Positions 32,788-41,907 of a DNA stretch of 47,713 nt are shown piece by piece; position 1 is the stretch's first letter, and each line of letters opens with the position of its first letter. Under the pieces are notes generated by a model. That model worked only from the letters and a program-made list of their open reading frames with translations. It was not told where the DNA came from and ran no database searches. The stretch spans positions 1 through 47,713 of the forward strand of contig CALFIE010000099.1 in the NCBI GenBank assembly GCA_937876095.1, given 5' to 3'. This stretch comes from an uncultured Flavobacteriales bacterium (GTDB taxonomy: Bacteria > Bacteroidota > Bacteroidia > Flavobacteriales > Weeksellaceae). The translations under genes and the position numbers were made by a program.

Positions 32788-34260
32788 TTATCTCGAGTAA
32801 TTCGGCGCTTCTTTAGTTATCGTAACATTATGAGGGTGACTTTCACTTATACCACTTGACGTAATGCGAACAAAACGACCTGATTCTTGTAATGTTGAGA
32901 TGTCTTTTGCGCCACAATACCCCATACCAGCTCGTAAACCGCCAATAAATTGTTGCATACTTTCGTTTAATTCTCCTTTATAAGGCACACGACCTACAAT
33001 GCCTTCGGGTACTAGTTTTTTTACATCGTCCTCAACATCTTGGAAATAGCGGTCTTTAGAACCTTCTTTCATAGCTTCGACAGACCCCATGCCTCTATAA
33101 GATTTAAATTTTCTTCCTTCAAAAATAATCGTTTCGCCTGGTGATTCTTTCGTTCCCGCTAGCATAGAACCCAACATAACACTGTAAGCGCCAGCAGCTA
33201 TTGCTTTAGGAATATCACCTGTATAACGAACGCCTCCATCTGCTATAACAGGAATGCCTGTTTCCTTTAGAGCAGCTGCGACTTCTAATACAGCAGAAAA
33301 TTGTGGGAAGCCTACACCAGCAACCACACGTGTCGTACATATAGAACCGGGACCAATACCAACTTTTACTGCATCGGCTCCATTTTCTACTAAATATAAG
33401 GCCGCCTCAGGTGTAGCAATATTGCCTACTACTACATCAATTTGAGGAAAATGCTGCTTAATTTGTTTCAACACGTCAACTACTCCTTTAGTATGCCCAT
33501 GCGCCGTATCTATAATTACAGCATCAACGCCAGCATTAACAAGGGCTTCTGCACGTTGTACGGCATCTGCGGTAACGCCTATAGCGGCTGCCACACGAAG
33601 ACGACCATATTTGTCTTTATTAGCGTTAGGTTTCTGTGTTAATTTTGTTATATCTCTAAAGGTAATTAAACCTATTAATTTAAAATGTACATCAACAACA
33701 GGAAGTTTTTCAATTTTATTTTCTTGTAAAATTTCTTCAGCTGCTGCAAGTGTAGTTCCTTCAGGAGCAGTGACTAAATTTGCTGAGGTCATTACTTCTA
33801 AAATGCTACGTGAATTATTTTTTTCAAAGCGTAAATCACGATTCGTAACAATACCTTTTAAAATCCCCGTTTCATCAACTACTGGAATACCCCCGATGCC
33901 ATATTCTTTCATGGCTGCTTTTGCATCTCCTACATTAGCTGTTAAAGGCAAAGTAACAGGATCTATAATCATGCCGCTTTCTGCACGTTTTACTTTTCGA
34001 ACTTCAGCAGCTTGTTGCTCAATGGTCATGTTTTTATGTAACACACCTATGCCGCCTTCTTGTGCCATTGCAATAGCCATAGCGCTTTCTGTTACAGTGT
34101 CCATTGCTGCAGAAACGATGGGTACATTTAACGTAATGTTTTTGCTGAATTTAGATTGAATGGAAACTTCTCTTGGAAGTATTTCAGAATAATTGGGAAC
34201 TAATAAAACGTCGTCGTAAGTTAGTCCTTCTCCAATGATTTTAGTTGTGTGTGCTTTCAT
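32788..34260 (-). CDS. guaB: Inosine-5'-monophosphate dehydrogenase
   Basis: 490 residues, full length. The TIM barrel is interrupted by two CBS domains at about 100-215 (MIIDPVTLPLTANVGDAKAA, then VTAPEGTTLAAAEEIL). The catalytic Cys is C308 in GPGSICTTRVVAGVG. IMP-binding segments are present (DGGVRYTGDIPKA) and the flap region is YKGELNESMQQFIGGLR. It commits IMP to GMP synthesis. A 7-bp stem lies directly against the start codon in the leader (34261-34280), after a TATATTTG promoter element. Confidence 0.97.
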   Translation of the reverse strand: MKAHTTKIIGEGLTYDDVLLVPNYSEILPREVSIQSKFSKNITLNVPIVSAAMDTVTESAMAIAMAQEGGIGVLHKNMTIEQQAAEVRKVKRAESGMIIDPVTLPLTANVGDAKAAMKEYGIGGIPVVDETGILKGIVTNRDLRFEKNNSRSILEVMTSANLVTAPEGTTLAAAEEILQENKIEKLPVVDVHFKLIGLITFRDITKLTQKPNANKDKYGRLRVAAAIGVTADAVQRAEALVNAGVDAVIIDTAHGHTKGVVDVLKQIKQHFPQIDVVVGNIATPEAALYLVENGADAVKVGIGPGSICTTRVVAGVGFPQFSAVLEVAAALKETGIPVIADGGVRYTGDIPKAIAAGAYSVMLGSMLAGTKESPGETIIFEGRKFKSYRGMGSVEAMKEGSKDRYFQDVEDDVKKLVPEGIVGRVPYKGELNESMQQFIGGLRAGMGYCGAKDISTLQESGRFVRITSSGISESHPHNVTITKEAPNYSR

Positions 34261-34291
34261 GCAATTTGTCGTTAAATTGCGTGCAAATATA
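34261..34291 (-). promoter_or_regulatory. guaB leader: promoter element and hairpin at the start codon
   Basis: The minus strand has TATATTTG (34284-34291). Next to it GCAATTT/AAATTGC (34261-34267 with 34274-34280) forms a perfect 7-bp stem around 6 nt that ends exactly at the base before the ATG. Its function is unknown; it could mask ribosome entry. Confidence 0.5.
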
Positions 34292-34401
34292 AGAAAAAAA
34301 GTAAAATGAATATAGTATTTAGGGAATACTTTTCTCTTTAAATAGAAGTTTTAGTATATAACTTAAGTAAGAACAAATAAATCTAAAATAAAATTACATA
34401 A

Positions 34402-35265
34402 CTAATGAAACTCCCCAAACAACTTACTCGCTTCGTTATACGCACTTTCAAAACTCATAGGGCTGGTGTTTGTTTTTTCTTTTTGCGTAGTAAAATAAGA
34501 CAATAATTTTTCAGTTGGCATATTACCTGTTAGGTCGTCTTTCGCCATAGGACAGCCTCCAAAGCCTTGAATAGCTCCGTCAAATCTTTTACAGCCAGCT
34601 TTGTAAGCGGCATCTATTTTTTCAAACCATTTGTCTGGAGTGGTGTGTAAATGCGCCCCAAATTCAATATGAGGATATTTAGGTATTAAATTGGAAAATA
34701 AATACTCAATGACTTCAGGTGTAGAACTTCCAACGGTGTCTGATAAGGATAAAATTTTTACCCCCATAGTTGCTAATTTTTCTGTCCATTCACCTACAAT
34801 TTCTACATTCCAAGGGTCGCCATAAGGGTTGCCAAATCCCATAGAAATATAAGTCACAACTTCTTTGTTGGATTTGTCTGCTATTTCTAATATTTCTTGC
34901 AATGTTACAATACTTTCGGCAATGGTTTTATGTGTGTTTCGCATTTGAAAATTCTCTGAAATAGAAAAAGGAAAACCAAGATATTGTATCGCTGCATGCT
35001 GTGAAGCCAGAGAAGCTCCTTGCGTATTAGCAATAATAGCCAATAATTTACTTTGTGTTTGTGCTAAATCCAATTGAGCTAAAACTTCAGCTGTATCCTG
35101 CATTTGCGGTATTGCTTTGGGCGAAACAAAACTACCAAAATCAATAGTATCAAAACCTACACGCAACAACGCTTGAAGGTATTTTACCTTTTGTGCTGTA
35201 GGAATGAAGGTTTTAATGCCTTGCATGGCATCACGAGGACATTCTATGATTTTAATAAATTTCAT
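34402..35265 (-). CDS. Hydroxymethylglutaryl-CoA lyase
   Basis: 287 residues from ATG at 35265. An upstream TTG (35274) in the same frame lies inside the -7 element and cannot be the start. The DRE-TIM barrel begins IIECPRDAMQGIKTFIP; conserved parts are GFDTIDFGSFVSPKAIPQM, the His pair in GAHLHTTPD and the catalytic cysteine region GGCPMAKDDLTGN. It splits HMG-CoA into acetoacetate and acetyl-CoA, the last step of leucine breakdown. No other leucine-catabolism gene lies nearby. Confidence 0.9.
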   Translation of the reverse strand: MKFIKIIECPRDAMQGIKTFIPTAQKVKYLQALLRVGFDTIDFGSFVSPKAIPQMQDTAEVLAQLDLAQTQSKLLAIIANTQGASLASQHAAIQYLGFPFSISENFQMRNTHKTIAESIVTLQEILEIADKSNKEVVTYISMGFGNPYGDPWNVEIVGEWTEKLATMGVKILSLSDTVGSSTPEVIEYLFSNLIPKYPHIEFGAHLHTTPDKWFEKIDAAYKAGCKRFDGAIQGFGGCPMAKDDLTGNMPTEKLLSYFTTQKEKTNTSPMSFESAYNEASKLFGEFH

Positions 35266-35271
35266 ATTTGT

Positions 35272-35279
35272 CAAAGATA
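35272..35279 (-). promoter_or_regulatory. -7 element implying a leaderless HMG-CoA lyase mRNA
   Basis: The minus strand reads TATCTTTG, with six bases between it and the ATG at 35265. A transcript start at the usual spacing would coincide with the A of the ATG. TTA at 35297-35299 is a weak -33 at N17. Confidence 0.6.
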
Positions 35280-35370
35280 CACAAAAACTTATTTTTTAAA
35301 AGTATATTTTTATTTTCATTAATTGGATAAAAAGTGATTTATAAATGGAAATAATGACCACTAAAAAAAA

Positions 35371-35402
35371 TTAGAAAAAACACAATTTTATTTATACTTT
35401 TG
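35371..35402 (+). promoter_or_regulatory. Promoter of the alpha-oxoamine synthase gene
   Basis: TTA (35371-35373), 21 bases, then TACTTTTG (35395-35402), matching TAnnTTTG. Its last G is also the G of a GTG (35402) in frame with the gene, which rules that codon out as the start. Confidence 0.6.
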
Positions 35403-35425
35403 TGGCACAAAATAAGCATAGCAAC

Positions 35426-36685
35426 ATGGTAAAAGATTTATTTGAAAGAATTCAACAAAATAAAGGTCCGTTAGGTAAATGGGCTTCACAAGCAGAAGGG
35501 TATTTTGTTTTTCCAAAACTAGAAGGCGAATTAGGCCCAAGAATGAAATTTCAAGGAAAAGATATTTTAAACTGGAGTTTGAATGATTATTTAGGCCTAG
35601 CTAACCATCCAGAAGTTAGAAAAGCAGATACAGAGGCAGCCATTCAATATGGTGCGGCTTACCCTATGGGAGCACGTATGATGAGTGGGCATACAAAATA
35701 TCATGAACAATTAGAACAAGAATTAGCTGCTTTTGTAATGAAAGAATCGGCTTATTTATTGAATTTTGGTTACCAAGGAATGGTGTCTATTATTGACGCT
35801 TTAGTAACTAAAAATGACGTAATTGTATATGATGTTGATGCACATGCTTGCATTATTGATGGGGTTCGTTTGCATATGGGAAAACGTTTTACATATCGTC
35901 ATAATGATGTGGAGAGTATGGAGAAAAACTTGCAACGTGCCACTAAATTAGCTGAAGAAACGGGAGGTGGTATTTTGTTTATTACAGAAGGTGTCTTTGG
36001 AATGCGAGGTCAACAAGGAAAGTTGAAGGAAGTGGTTGAAATGAAAAAACGATACAATTTCCGTTTGTTAGTTGATGATGCACACGGTTTTGGAACTTTA
36101 GGTAAAACAGGAGCTGGAGCAGGTGAGGAGCAAGGAGTGCAAGATGAGATTGATGTGTATTTTTCAACTTTTGCAAAATCTATGGCAAATATTGGTGCTT
36201 TTGTGGCAGCCGATAAAGATATAATTGATTATTTAAAATATAATTTACGTTCGCAAATGTTTGCAAAAGCATTGCCAATGATTCAGACAATAGGTTCGTT
36301 AAAACGTTTAGAGTTATTGCGTCAATCTTCTGAAATCAAAGATAAATTATGGGAAAACGTAAATGCGTTGCAAAATGGGTTAAAAGAAAGAGGCTTTAAT
36401 ATTGGAGATACAAACACATGTATTACCCCTGTTTATTTAGAAGGTTCTATTCCAGAAGCGATGGTAATGGTAAATGATTTAAGAGAAAATTACGGTATTT
36501 TCTTGTCAATTGTTGTTTATCCTGTAATTCCAAAAGGTATTATTTTATTACGTATGATACCTACTGCATCACATACCTTAGCAGATATTGAAGAGACATT
36601 AGCCGCGTTTGAGGCAATTCGTGAAAAATTAGTTAATGGAACTTATAAAGCATTAGCGGAAGCTCATGTGGAAAATGTTTCTTAA
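35426..36685 (+). CDS. PLP-dependent alpha-oxoamine synthase family enzyme (KBL/SPT-like)
   Basis: 419 residues from ATG 35426 (MVKDLFERIQQNKGPLGKWA). The AONS fold is clear: LNWSLNDYLGLANHPEVRKA, YPMGARMMSGHTKYHEQLEQ and LLVDDAHGFGTLGKTGAG. The PLP lysine is in YFSTFAKSMANIGAFV. The family condenses an amino acid with an acyl-CoA or acyl-ACP. In flavobacteria, candidates are serine palmitoyltransferase (sphingolipids) or a cysteate acyltransferase (sulfonolipids such as capnine). Glycine acetyltransferase and BioF are less likely from the N-terminus. The substrate is not settled by sequence. Confidence 0.85.
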   Translation: MVKDLFERIQQNKGPLGKWASQAEGYFVFPKLEGELGPRMKFQGKDILNWSLNDYLGLANHPEVRKADTEAAIQYGAAYPMGARMMSGHTKYHEQLEQELAAFVMKESAYLLNFGYQGMVSIIDALVTKNDVIVYDVDAHACIIDGVRLHMGKRFTYRHNDVESMEKNLQRATKLAEETGGGILFITEGVFGMRGQQGKLKEVVEMKKRYNFRLLVDDAHGFGTLGKTGAGAGEEQGVQDEIDVYFSTFAKSMANIGAFVAADKDIIDYLKYNLRSQMFAKALPMIQTIGSLKRLELLRQSSEIKDKLWENVNALQNGLKERGFNIGDTNTCITPVYLEGSIPEAMVMVNDLRENYGIFLSIVVYPVIPKGIILLRMIPTASHTLADIEETLAAFEAIREKLVNGTYKALAEAHVENVS

Positions 36686-36708
36686 AATTTTTCCTATAGT
36701 ACACAACT

Positions 36709-36730
36709 AAATGCGTCTTTTGACGCATTT
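36709..36730 (+). terminator. Terminator after the oxoamine synthase gene
   Basis: AAATGCGTC (36709-36717) and GACGCATTT (36722-36730) form a 9-bp stem with a TTTT loop and a following T run. Confidence 0.85.
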
Positions 36731-36816
36731 TTTTTTGAATTTAAATAAGATGATTTTTTGATTTTAGGAAAAAAGCTAAAATTTTAGAAAAAAAGTGTTT
36801 TTAATCTAAAATAAAA

Positions 36817-36847
36817 TTGTTTTATCCTATTTGAAATTATATATTTG
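36817..36847 (+). promoter_or_regulatory. Promoter of secDF
   Basis: TTG (36817-36819), 20 bases, then TATATTTG (36840-36847): a full Bacteroidetes consensus promoter, 34 bases before the ATG at 36882. Confidence 0.75.
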
Positions 36848-36881
36848 TCCGTTTTTAAAAAAATAACTAAATAGATTTATA

Positions 36882-39863
36882 ATGCAGAACAAAGGACTAA
36901 TCAAATTCTTCGCAATTGTTTTTACGATTGTAAGTATTTACCAGCTTTCATTTACGTTTGTAGCAAACGGAATTTCAGAAGATGCAAAAGCATATGCAAA
37001 AGGTGATACCAAAAAAGAATTAAAGTATTTAGATTCAATTGGTAAATTAGATGTAATGAACTTAGGGTTCACCAAATTTACCTACAATGAAGTAAGAGAA
37101 AAACAAATTAACAAAGGTCTTGACCTTGAAGGAGGAATTAACGTAATCTTACAAGTATCTGTAAAAGATATTTTAAAAGGATTAGCCAATAATTCTAAAA
37201 ATCCTACTTTCAACAGAGCTTTAGATAGAGCTGTTAAAGAGAAAAAAGGAAATCAAGATTATTTAGATGCATTTTTTGATGCATTTGAACAAGAATCAAA
37301 TGGTAGTTTAAAATTAGCTTCAAACGAAGTATTTTACAATAGAGGTTTAGAAGGTGAAATTAACTTAGGAATGACTGACGATCAAGTTAAAGTTGTTTTA
37401 AGAAAAAAAGTAGCTGAATCTGTAGAAAGTGCGTATGGTGTTTTAAGAGAGCGTATCGATAAATTTGGTGTAGTACAACCTAATATTCAAAAATTAGGAG
37501 AGTCTGGACGAATCTTGGTTGAATTACCGGGAGCTAAAGATATTGACCGTATTAAAAATTTATTACAATCTACAGCACAATTAGAGTTTTGGGAAACATA
37601 TAAACCTGAAGAGTTAGGAAACTTTTTTGAAGCAGCTAATGAAGCATTAAAAAAGACAGAAACGAAAGCTAAAACAGCTACTACTGCTAAAGTGGAAGAT
37701 TCTACTGCGGTAAAAGATGAAAAATCTAAAGTAGAGTCGTTATTAAAAGATACTAAAAAAGCACTTAAAGGGGCGCAAGATTTAGGTCCTTTATTTAGTA
37801 AAATGCAAAGAGAAGTTCCGACTTACAATCCCTCTTTTTATGTAAAAGATACTGCTTTTATTAATGCATGTTTAAACAGACCAGATATTAGAGCTTTACT
37901 TCCCTCTACAGCAGTTAATGCGAAATTTTCATGGGGTAAAGTTGATAAGAAAAATCCTGATATTACAGAATTATATGTACTAAAAGGAACATCAGATGGG
38001 GTTCCTCCATTAACAGGTTCTGTTATAACTAATGCAGGCAAAGATTTTGATCGCTTAGGTAAACCAGCAGTTAGTATGCAAATGAATCCTACTGGTGCTA
38101 GAAAATGGGAAGAATTAACAGGAAATATTGCAAAACAAAAGAATAAAGTTGCAATTGTACTAGATAACATAGTATATTCAGCTGCTAATGCTGATAAAGC
38201 TATACCTGGAGGTCAAACTCAAATCTCAGGTAATTTTACTATTGAAGAAACTTCGGATTTAGAAAATGTATTACGTGCAGGTAAGTTACCAGCCGCTGCA
38301 GAAATTGTTCAATCTGAAGTTGTAGGACCATCTTTAGGTCAAGAAGCTATTGATAATGGTATTACATCTTCATTAATTGGTTTACTATTAGTATCACTTT
38401 GGATGGTAATTTACTATGGTAGAGCAGGTTGGTATGCAAACATTGCATTGATTGTAAACTTAATTTTAATATTTGGTGCTATGGCAAGTTTCCCTGGTGG
38501 ATTCGTGTTAACTTTACCAGGTATTGCAGGTATTGTATTAACAATGGGTACGGCAGTAGATGCTAACATTATTATCTATGAGCGTGCAAAAGAAGAATTG
38601 CGTGAAGGGAAAAGTTTAGAGAATGCCGTTGTTGCTGCTTTCGGATGGAAAGGAGCTATGCGTTCTATTATTGATGCTAACGTTACACACGTATTAACAG
38701 GTTTAATATTATTTATTTTTGGTAACGGACCAATCAAAGGTTTCGCAACGACATTATTAATTGGTATTTTCACCTCTTTATTTACTTCAATTTTTATTGC
38801 AAGATTCTTTATTGATAAAGATATTGTTAAAGGCAGATCATTAATGTTTGCTACAAACATGACAAAAAATTGGTTTACTGGATTTAATTTCGATTTCTTA
38901 AAAATTAAAAAATTCACGTATCTATTTTCTTTAACTGTTGTAGCTATTAGCTGTTGGTCATTCTTCACAAACGGATTTGATCAAGGTATTGATTTTGTAG
39001 GAGGAAGAACATTCCAAGTTAAATTTGACCAATCAGTAAATGCTGAAGAAGTTAAAAATGCACTTGCTTCTGAAGCTGTTTTTGGAAGTGCGGAAGCAAA
39101 AACTTTTGGAAATTCATCTCAATTAAAAATTACTACAAAATATAAAATTAAGGAAGAGAATGCAGCTGTAGATAAAGAAGTAAATGAGAAATTATACAAT
39201 GCAGTGAAAAAATTCTATGCAAAAGAAATTTCTTATGACGAATTTATCAATACAAATGAAGGAAAAAGTATTGGAGTTGTTCAAGCGGTTAAAGTTGGAC
39301 CTGCAGTAGCAGAAGATATTAAAACAAATGCATATTGGGCTGTTATTGGCGCTATGTTAGTAGTTTGTTTATACTTAGTAGTATCATTCCGTAGATATCA
39401 GTACTCTTTAGGAGCCATTGCAGCTGTGGCACATGATGTTATATTTGTATTAGGAATTTATTCGTTATTATATAAATATATGCCTTTCCATATGGAAATT
39501 GACCAACACTTTATTGCAGCAATCTTAACGGTTATTGGATATTCTATGAATGACACCGTAATTGTATATGATAGAGTTCGTGAATTCTTAGGTGGTAAAT
39601 CGCATCATGGTAGTTTCAATAAAATTGTAAATGATTCTATTAACACAACCTTGTCACGTACATTAAATACGTCTTTAACTATGATTATGGTATTGGCTAT
39701 TATGTTTGTATTTGGAGGTGATTCTATCAGAGGATTTATCTTTGCTATGTTAGTAGGTATTATTGTAGGAACATATTCGTCTTTATTTATTGCAACACCA
39801 GTATTAGTAGATACGATTTCAAAAGATGATAAAAAAGTAATTGAAGATGAGCACAACGCTTAA
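36882..39863 (+). CDS. secDF: SecDF protein translocase subunit (fused SecD-SecF)
   Basis: 993 residues, a single-chain fusion as usual in Bacteroidetes. The SecD half has a first membrane helix, KGLDLEGGINVILQVSV, a long periplasmic domain and helices carrying GTAVDANIIIYERAKEELR. The SecF half restarts near ISCWSFFTNGFDQGIDFVGG and carries YSMNDTVIVYDRVREFL. Together they give twelve membrane helices. It uses the proton gradient to pull secreted proteins across the inner membrane after SecYEG/SecA. It has its own consensus promoter and terminator. Confidence 0.97.
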   Translation: MQNKGLIKFFAIVFTIVSIYQLSFTFVANGISEDAKAYAKGDTKKELKYLDSIGKLDVMNLGFTKFTYNEVREKQINKGLDLEGGINVILQVSVKDILKGLANNSKNPTFNRALDRAVKEKKGNQDYLDAFFDAFEQESNGSLKLASNEVFYNRGLEGEINLGMTDDQVKVVLRKKVAESVESAYGVLRERIDKFGVVQPNIQKLGESGRILVELPGAKDIDRIKNLLQSTAQLEFWETYKPEELGNFFEAANEALKKTETKAKTATTAKVEDSTAVKDEKSKVESLLKDTKKALKGAQDLGPLFSKMQREVPTYNPSFYVKDTAFINACLNRPDIRALLPSTAVNAKFSWGKVDKKNPDITELYVLKGTSDGVPPLTGSVITNAGKDFDRLGKPAVSMQMNPTGARKWEELTGNIAKQKNKVAIVLDNIVYSAANADKAIPGGQTQISGNFTIEETSDLENVLRAGKLPAAAEIVQSEVVGPSLGQEAIDNGITSSLIGLLLVSLWMVIYYGRAGWYANIALIVNLILIFGAMASFPGGFVLTLPGIAGIVLTMGTAVDANIIIYERAKEELREGKSLENAVVAAFGWKGAMRSIIDANVTHVLTGLILFIFGNGPIKGFATTLLIGIFTSLFTSIFIARFFIDKDIVKGRSLMFATNMTKNWFTGFNFDFLKIKKFTYLFSLTVVAISCWSFFTNGFDQGIDFVGGRTFQVKFDQSVNAEEVKNALASEAVFGSAEAKTFGNSSQLKITTKYKIKEENAAVDKEVNEKLYNAVKKFYAKEISYDEFINTNEGKSIGVVQAVKVGPAVAEDIKTNAYWAVIGAMLVVCLYLVVSFRRYQYSLGAIAAVAHDVIFVLGIYSLLYKYMPFHMEIDQHFIAAILTVIGYSMNDTVIVYDRVREFLGGKSHHGSFNKIVNDSINTTLSRTLNTSLTMIMVLAIMFVFGGDSIRGFIFAMLVGIIVGTYSSLFIATPVLVDTISKDDKKVIEDEHNA

Positions 39864-39881
39864 TTTTTAGTTAGATGATAT

Positions 39882-39914
39882 AAAAAAAGCTCCGAATTTT
39901 TCGGAGCTTTTTTT
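39882..39914. terminator. Bidirectional terminator between secDF and DUF4268
   Basis: AAAAAAAGCTCCGA (39882-39895) pairs with TCGGAGCTTTTTTT (39901-39914). A/T runs on both sides serve both convergent genes. It touches the last base of the DUF4268 stop codon. Confidence 0.88.
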
Positions 39915-40357
39915 TATAAATTAATTTCAAGATTTTTAATGTATTCTTCGTGTTCATAAAAGAAGCGTTCGAAAGCATCCATTTTATCACTAAAAAATTC
40001 AAATATAGTTTCCCAATCACTTTTTCTATTCATACTGATACCATTTAATTCTACCCAAATCCTACTTACAATCTTTCCATTGTCAAGATAATAGTTGCGT
40101 TCAAATAGGGCGTCTGGTAAAAAATCTTCAAGTAATAAATCTTTTAATGAAACAACTTTTTCAAAATAGATTTTACGTTTTTCTTCATCTTTTGGTTCAA
40201 TATCTAATAGTACTTGGGCTTTTTTATTATCTACATGAAATTTAAAACTTACATCCTTAATTTTAGTATTATATAACAACCATTTTCTAGGATACTCATT
40301 TCCAAATGTGGCCCAAAAATCTTTTTTTAATTGTAATGCTTCTTCTTTACTAAACAT
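39914..40357 (-). CDS. DUF4268 family protein
   Basis: 147 residues, cytoplasmic, with alternating helices and strands. Conserved-looking segments include QLKKDFWATFGNEYPRKW, KFHVDNKKAQVLLDIEP and ISRIWVELNGISMNRKSDW, matching the DUF4268 family of flavobacteria. In some proteins this domain is fused to nuclease-like domains, but this copy stands alone and no catalytic motif is visible. It is divergent from the Nudix gene across 38 bases. Confidence 0.75.
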   Translation of the reverse strand: MFSKEEALQLKKDFWATFGNEYPRKWLLYNTKIKDVSFKFHVDNKKAQVLLDIEPKDEEKRKIYFEKVVSLKDLLLEDFLPDALFERNYYLDNGKIVSRIWVELNGISMNRKSDWETIFEFFSDKMDAFERFFYEHEEYIKNLEINL

Positions 40358-40395
40358 GTGGTCTTTTTTATTAACTTTATGCCATACTCTGTGTT

Positions 40396-41040
40396 ATGGA
40401 TTTTGAGACATTTGTAAAATTTTTACCAAAAATAGAAAAAGAAAAGTTGTTAGCCATCACTGCACATCAAAAAATGGCTCCATTAGAACGATTTTCATCT
40501 TTACATCCTGCTTATTATGCTTATAAAAATCCTAGAAAAGCAGCTGTTTTGTTATTGGTTTATCCTAAAAATCGTGAAGCACATTTAGTCTTAATTGTGC
40601 GTAATGCTTATGAGGGCGTACATGCCTCTCAAATTGCTTTTCCTGGCGGTAAAGAAGAAATTTCAGACTCAGATTTAAGTTTTACCGCTTTGCGCGAGAC
40701 AGAAGAAGAGGTAGGTGTACCGATGGAACAAATTAAAATAGTAAGACCTTTTTCCCAAGTGTATATTCCACCAAGCAATTTTTTAGTGGCTCCATTTCTT
40801 GGTATAACCACAAATGAATTGCAATTTCGTTTAGATCCTCATGAAGTTAAAGCTATTGTTGAATTTCCACTACGTACACTGTTAGATGATGAAATTCTTA
40901 CGGAAGTAAAAATGAAAACTTCGTATGCAAATGAAATGCTTGTTCCTGCTTTTAAAATTGAAGAGCATATAGTATGGGGCGCAACAGCTATGATGCTAAG
41001 TGAATTGAAAGAGTTGCTTAAAAACAGCATTAACTCTTAA
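40396..41040 (+). CDS. Nudix hydrolase, CoA pyrophosphatase type
   Basis: 214 residues. The Nudix box is GGKEEISDSDLSFTALRETE followed by EEVG, with all catalytic Glu residues. It is preceded by the family's typical strand AAVLLLVYPKNREAHLVLI and by QIAFPGGK, characteristic of the NUDT7/YeaB group that splits coenzyme A. It ends 37 bases before the acyltransferase gene, which has its own promoter. Confidence 0.9.
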   Translation: MDFETFVKFLPKIEKEKLLAITAHQKMAPLERFSSLHPAYYAYKNPRKAAVLLLVYPKNREAHLVLIVRNAYEGVHASQIAFPGGKEEISDSDLSFTALRETEEEVGVPMEQIKIVRPFSQVYIPPSNFLVAPFLGITTNELQFRLDPHEVKAIVEFPLRTLLDDEILTEVKMKTSYANEMLVPAFKIEEHIVWGATAMMLSELKELLKNSINS

Positions 41041-41057
41041 TATTTTTAGTATATTTG
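41030..41057 (+). promoter_or_regulatory. Promoter of the acyltransferase gene
   Basis: TTA (41030-41032), 17 bases, then TATATTTG (41050-41057). It overlaps the end of the Nudix gene, and the ATG follows at 41078. Confidence 0.6.
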
Positions 41058-41077
41058 GCCCCTTACAACTATAAAAA

Positions 41078-41881
41078 ATGGGATTATTTAAAAGAAATCC
41101 ATTCGGTCATATATTGTTTTTAAAAAAATGGTTAATTCGAATAGCAGGGACACTCACGCATAATCGATACCGTGGCTTTAATCAATTGCAAATAGAGGGT
41201 TCTGAAATTTTAAGAGCATTGCCCGATACTAATGTGCTATTTATTTCTAACCATCAAACTTATTTTGCAGATGTAGTAGCTATGTTTCATGTTTTTAATG
41301 CTGCTCTAAAAGGTAGAGAAAATAACATTAAAAATGTAGGCTATTTATGGAATCCAAAACTTAATTTATATTATGTAGCCGCTAAAGAAACGATGCAGGA
41401 AGGGTTGTTACCAAGAATATTAGCGTATGCAGGAGCTATTACTGTAGAACGCACCTGGCGATCAAAAGGAAAAGATGTGCAACGGGAAGTAAATTTAAAT
41501 GATACCGAAAATATTAAAATAGCATTAGAAGATGGGTGGGTAATTACTTTTCCTCAAGGAACAACACGGTCTTTTAAGCCTGTTAGAAAAGGTACAGCGC
41601 ATATTATTTTACAGCATAAACCCATAGTGGTGCCAATAGTTATTGATGGTTTTAGAAGATCATTTGATAGAAAAGGCTTGTTCATAAAGAAAAAAGGAAT
41701 ATTACAAACCATGGAAATTAAACAACCATTAGAAATTGATTATGAGAATGATACTGTTGACCAAGTGGTAGAAAAAATAGAATATGCTATTGAACAGCAT
41801 CCTTCTTTTTTAAAAGTTATTCCACAAGAAGTGATAGAAGAACAGCATCAACTCAATAAAGAACGCCGTTGGAACTACTAA
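41078..41881 (+). CDS. 1-acyl-sn-glycerol-3-phosphate acyltransferase-like protein
   Basis: 267 residues with the PlsC fold. The HX4D catalytic motif is in FISNHQTYFADVVAMFHV. The substrate motif FPQGTTRSFKPVRKGTAH and the later IVPIVIDGFRRSF are present. It adds acyl chains to lysophosphatidate or a related lipid at the inner membrane. The start is the ATG right after the promoter. The stop codon lies inside the terminator stem. Confidence 0.88.
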   Translation: MGLFKRNPFGHILFLKKWLIRIAGTLTHNRYRGFNQLQIEGSEILRALPDTNVLFISNHQTYFADVVAMFHVFNAALKGRENNIKNVGYLWNPKLNLYYVAAKETMQEGLLPRILAYAGAITVERTWRSKGKDVQREVNLNDTENIKIALEDGWVITFPQGTTRSFKPVRKGTAHIILQHKPIVVPIVIDGFRRSFDRKGLFIKKKGILQTMEIKQPLEIDYENDTVDQVVEKIEYAIEQHPSFLKVIPQEVIEEQHQLNKERRWNY

Positions 41882-41907
41882 AAAAGAGGCATTTGCCTCT
41901 TTTTTAG
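41878..41907. terminator. Bidirectional terminator after the acyltransferase
   Basis: CTAAAAAAGAGGC (41878-41890) and GCCTCTTTTTTAG (41895-41907) form a 13-bp stem. It overlaps the acyltransferase stop codon and the last codons of the convergent membrane-protein gene. Confidence 0.88.

Noticed and set aside
35266..35274. TTG at 35274 as start of HMG-CoA lyase
   Set aside because: It is part of the -7 element TATCTTTG; the ATG at 35265 follows directly.
35402..35425. GTG at 35402 as start of the oxoamine synthase
   Set aside because: Its G is the last base of the TACTTTTG promoter element, so it lies upstream of the expected transcript start. ATG 35426 gives the family-like N-terminus.
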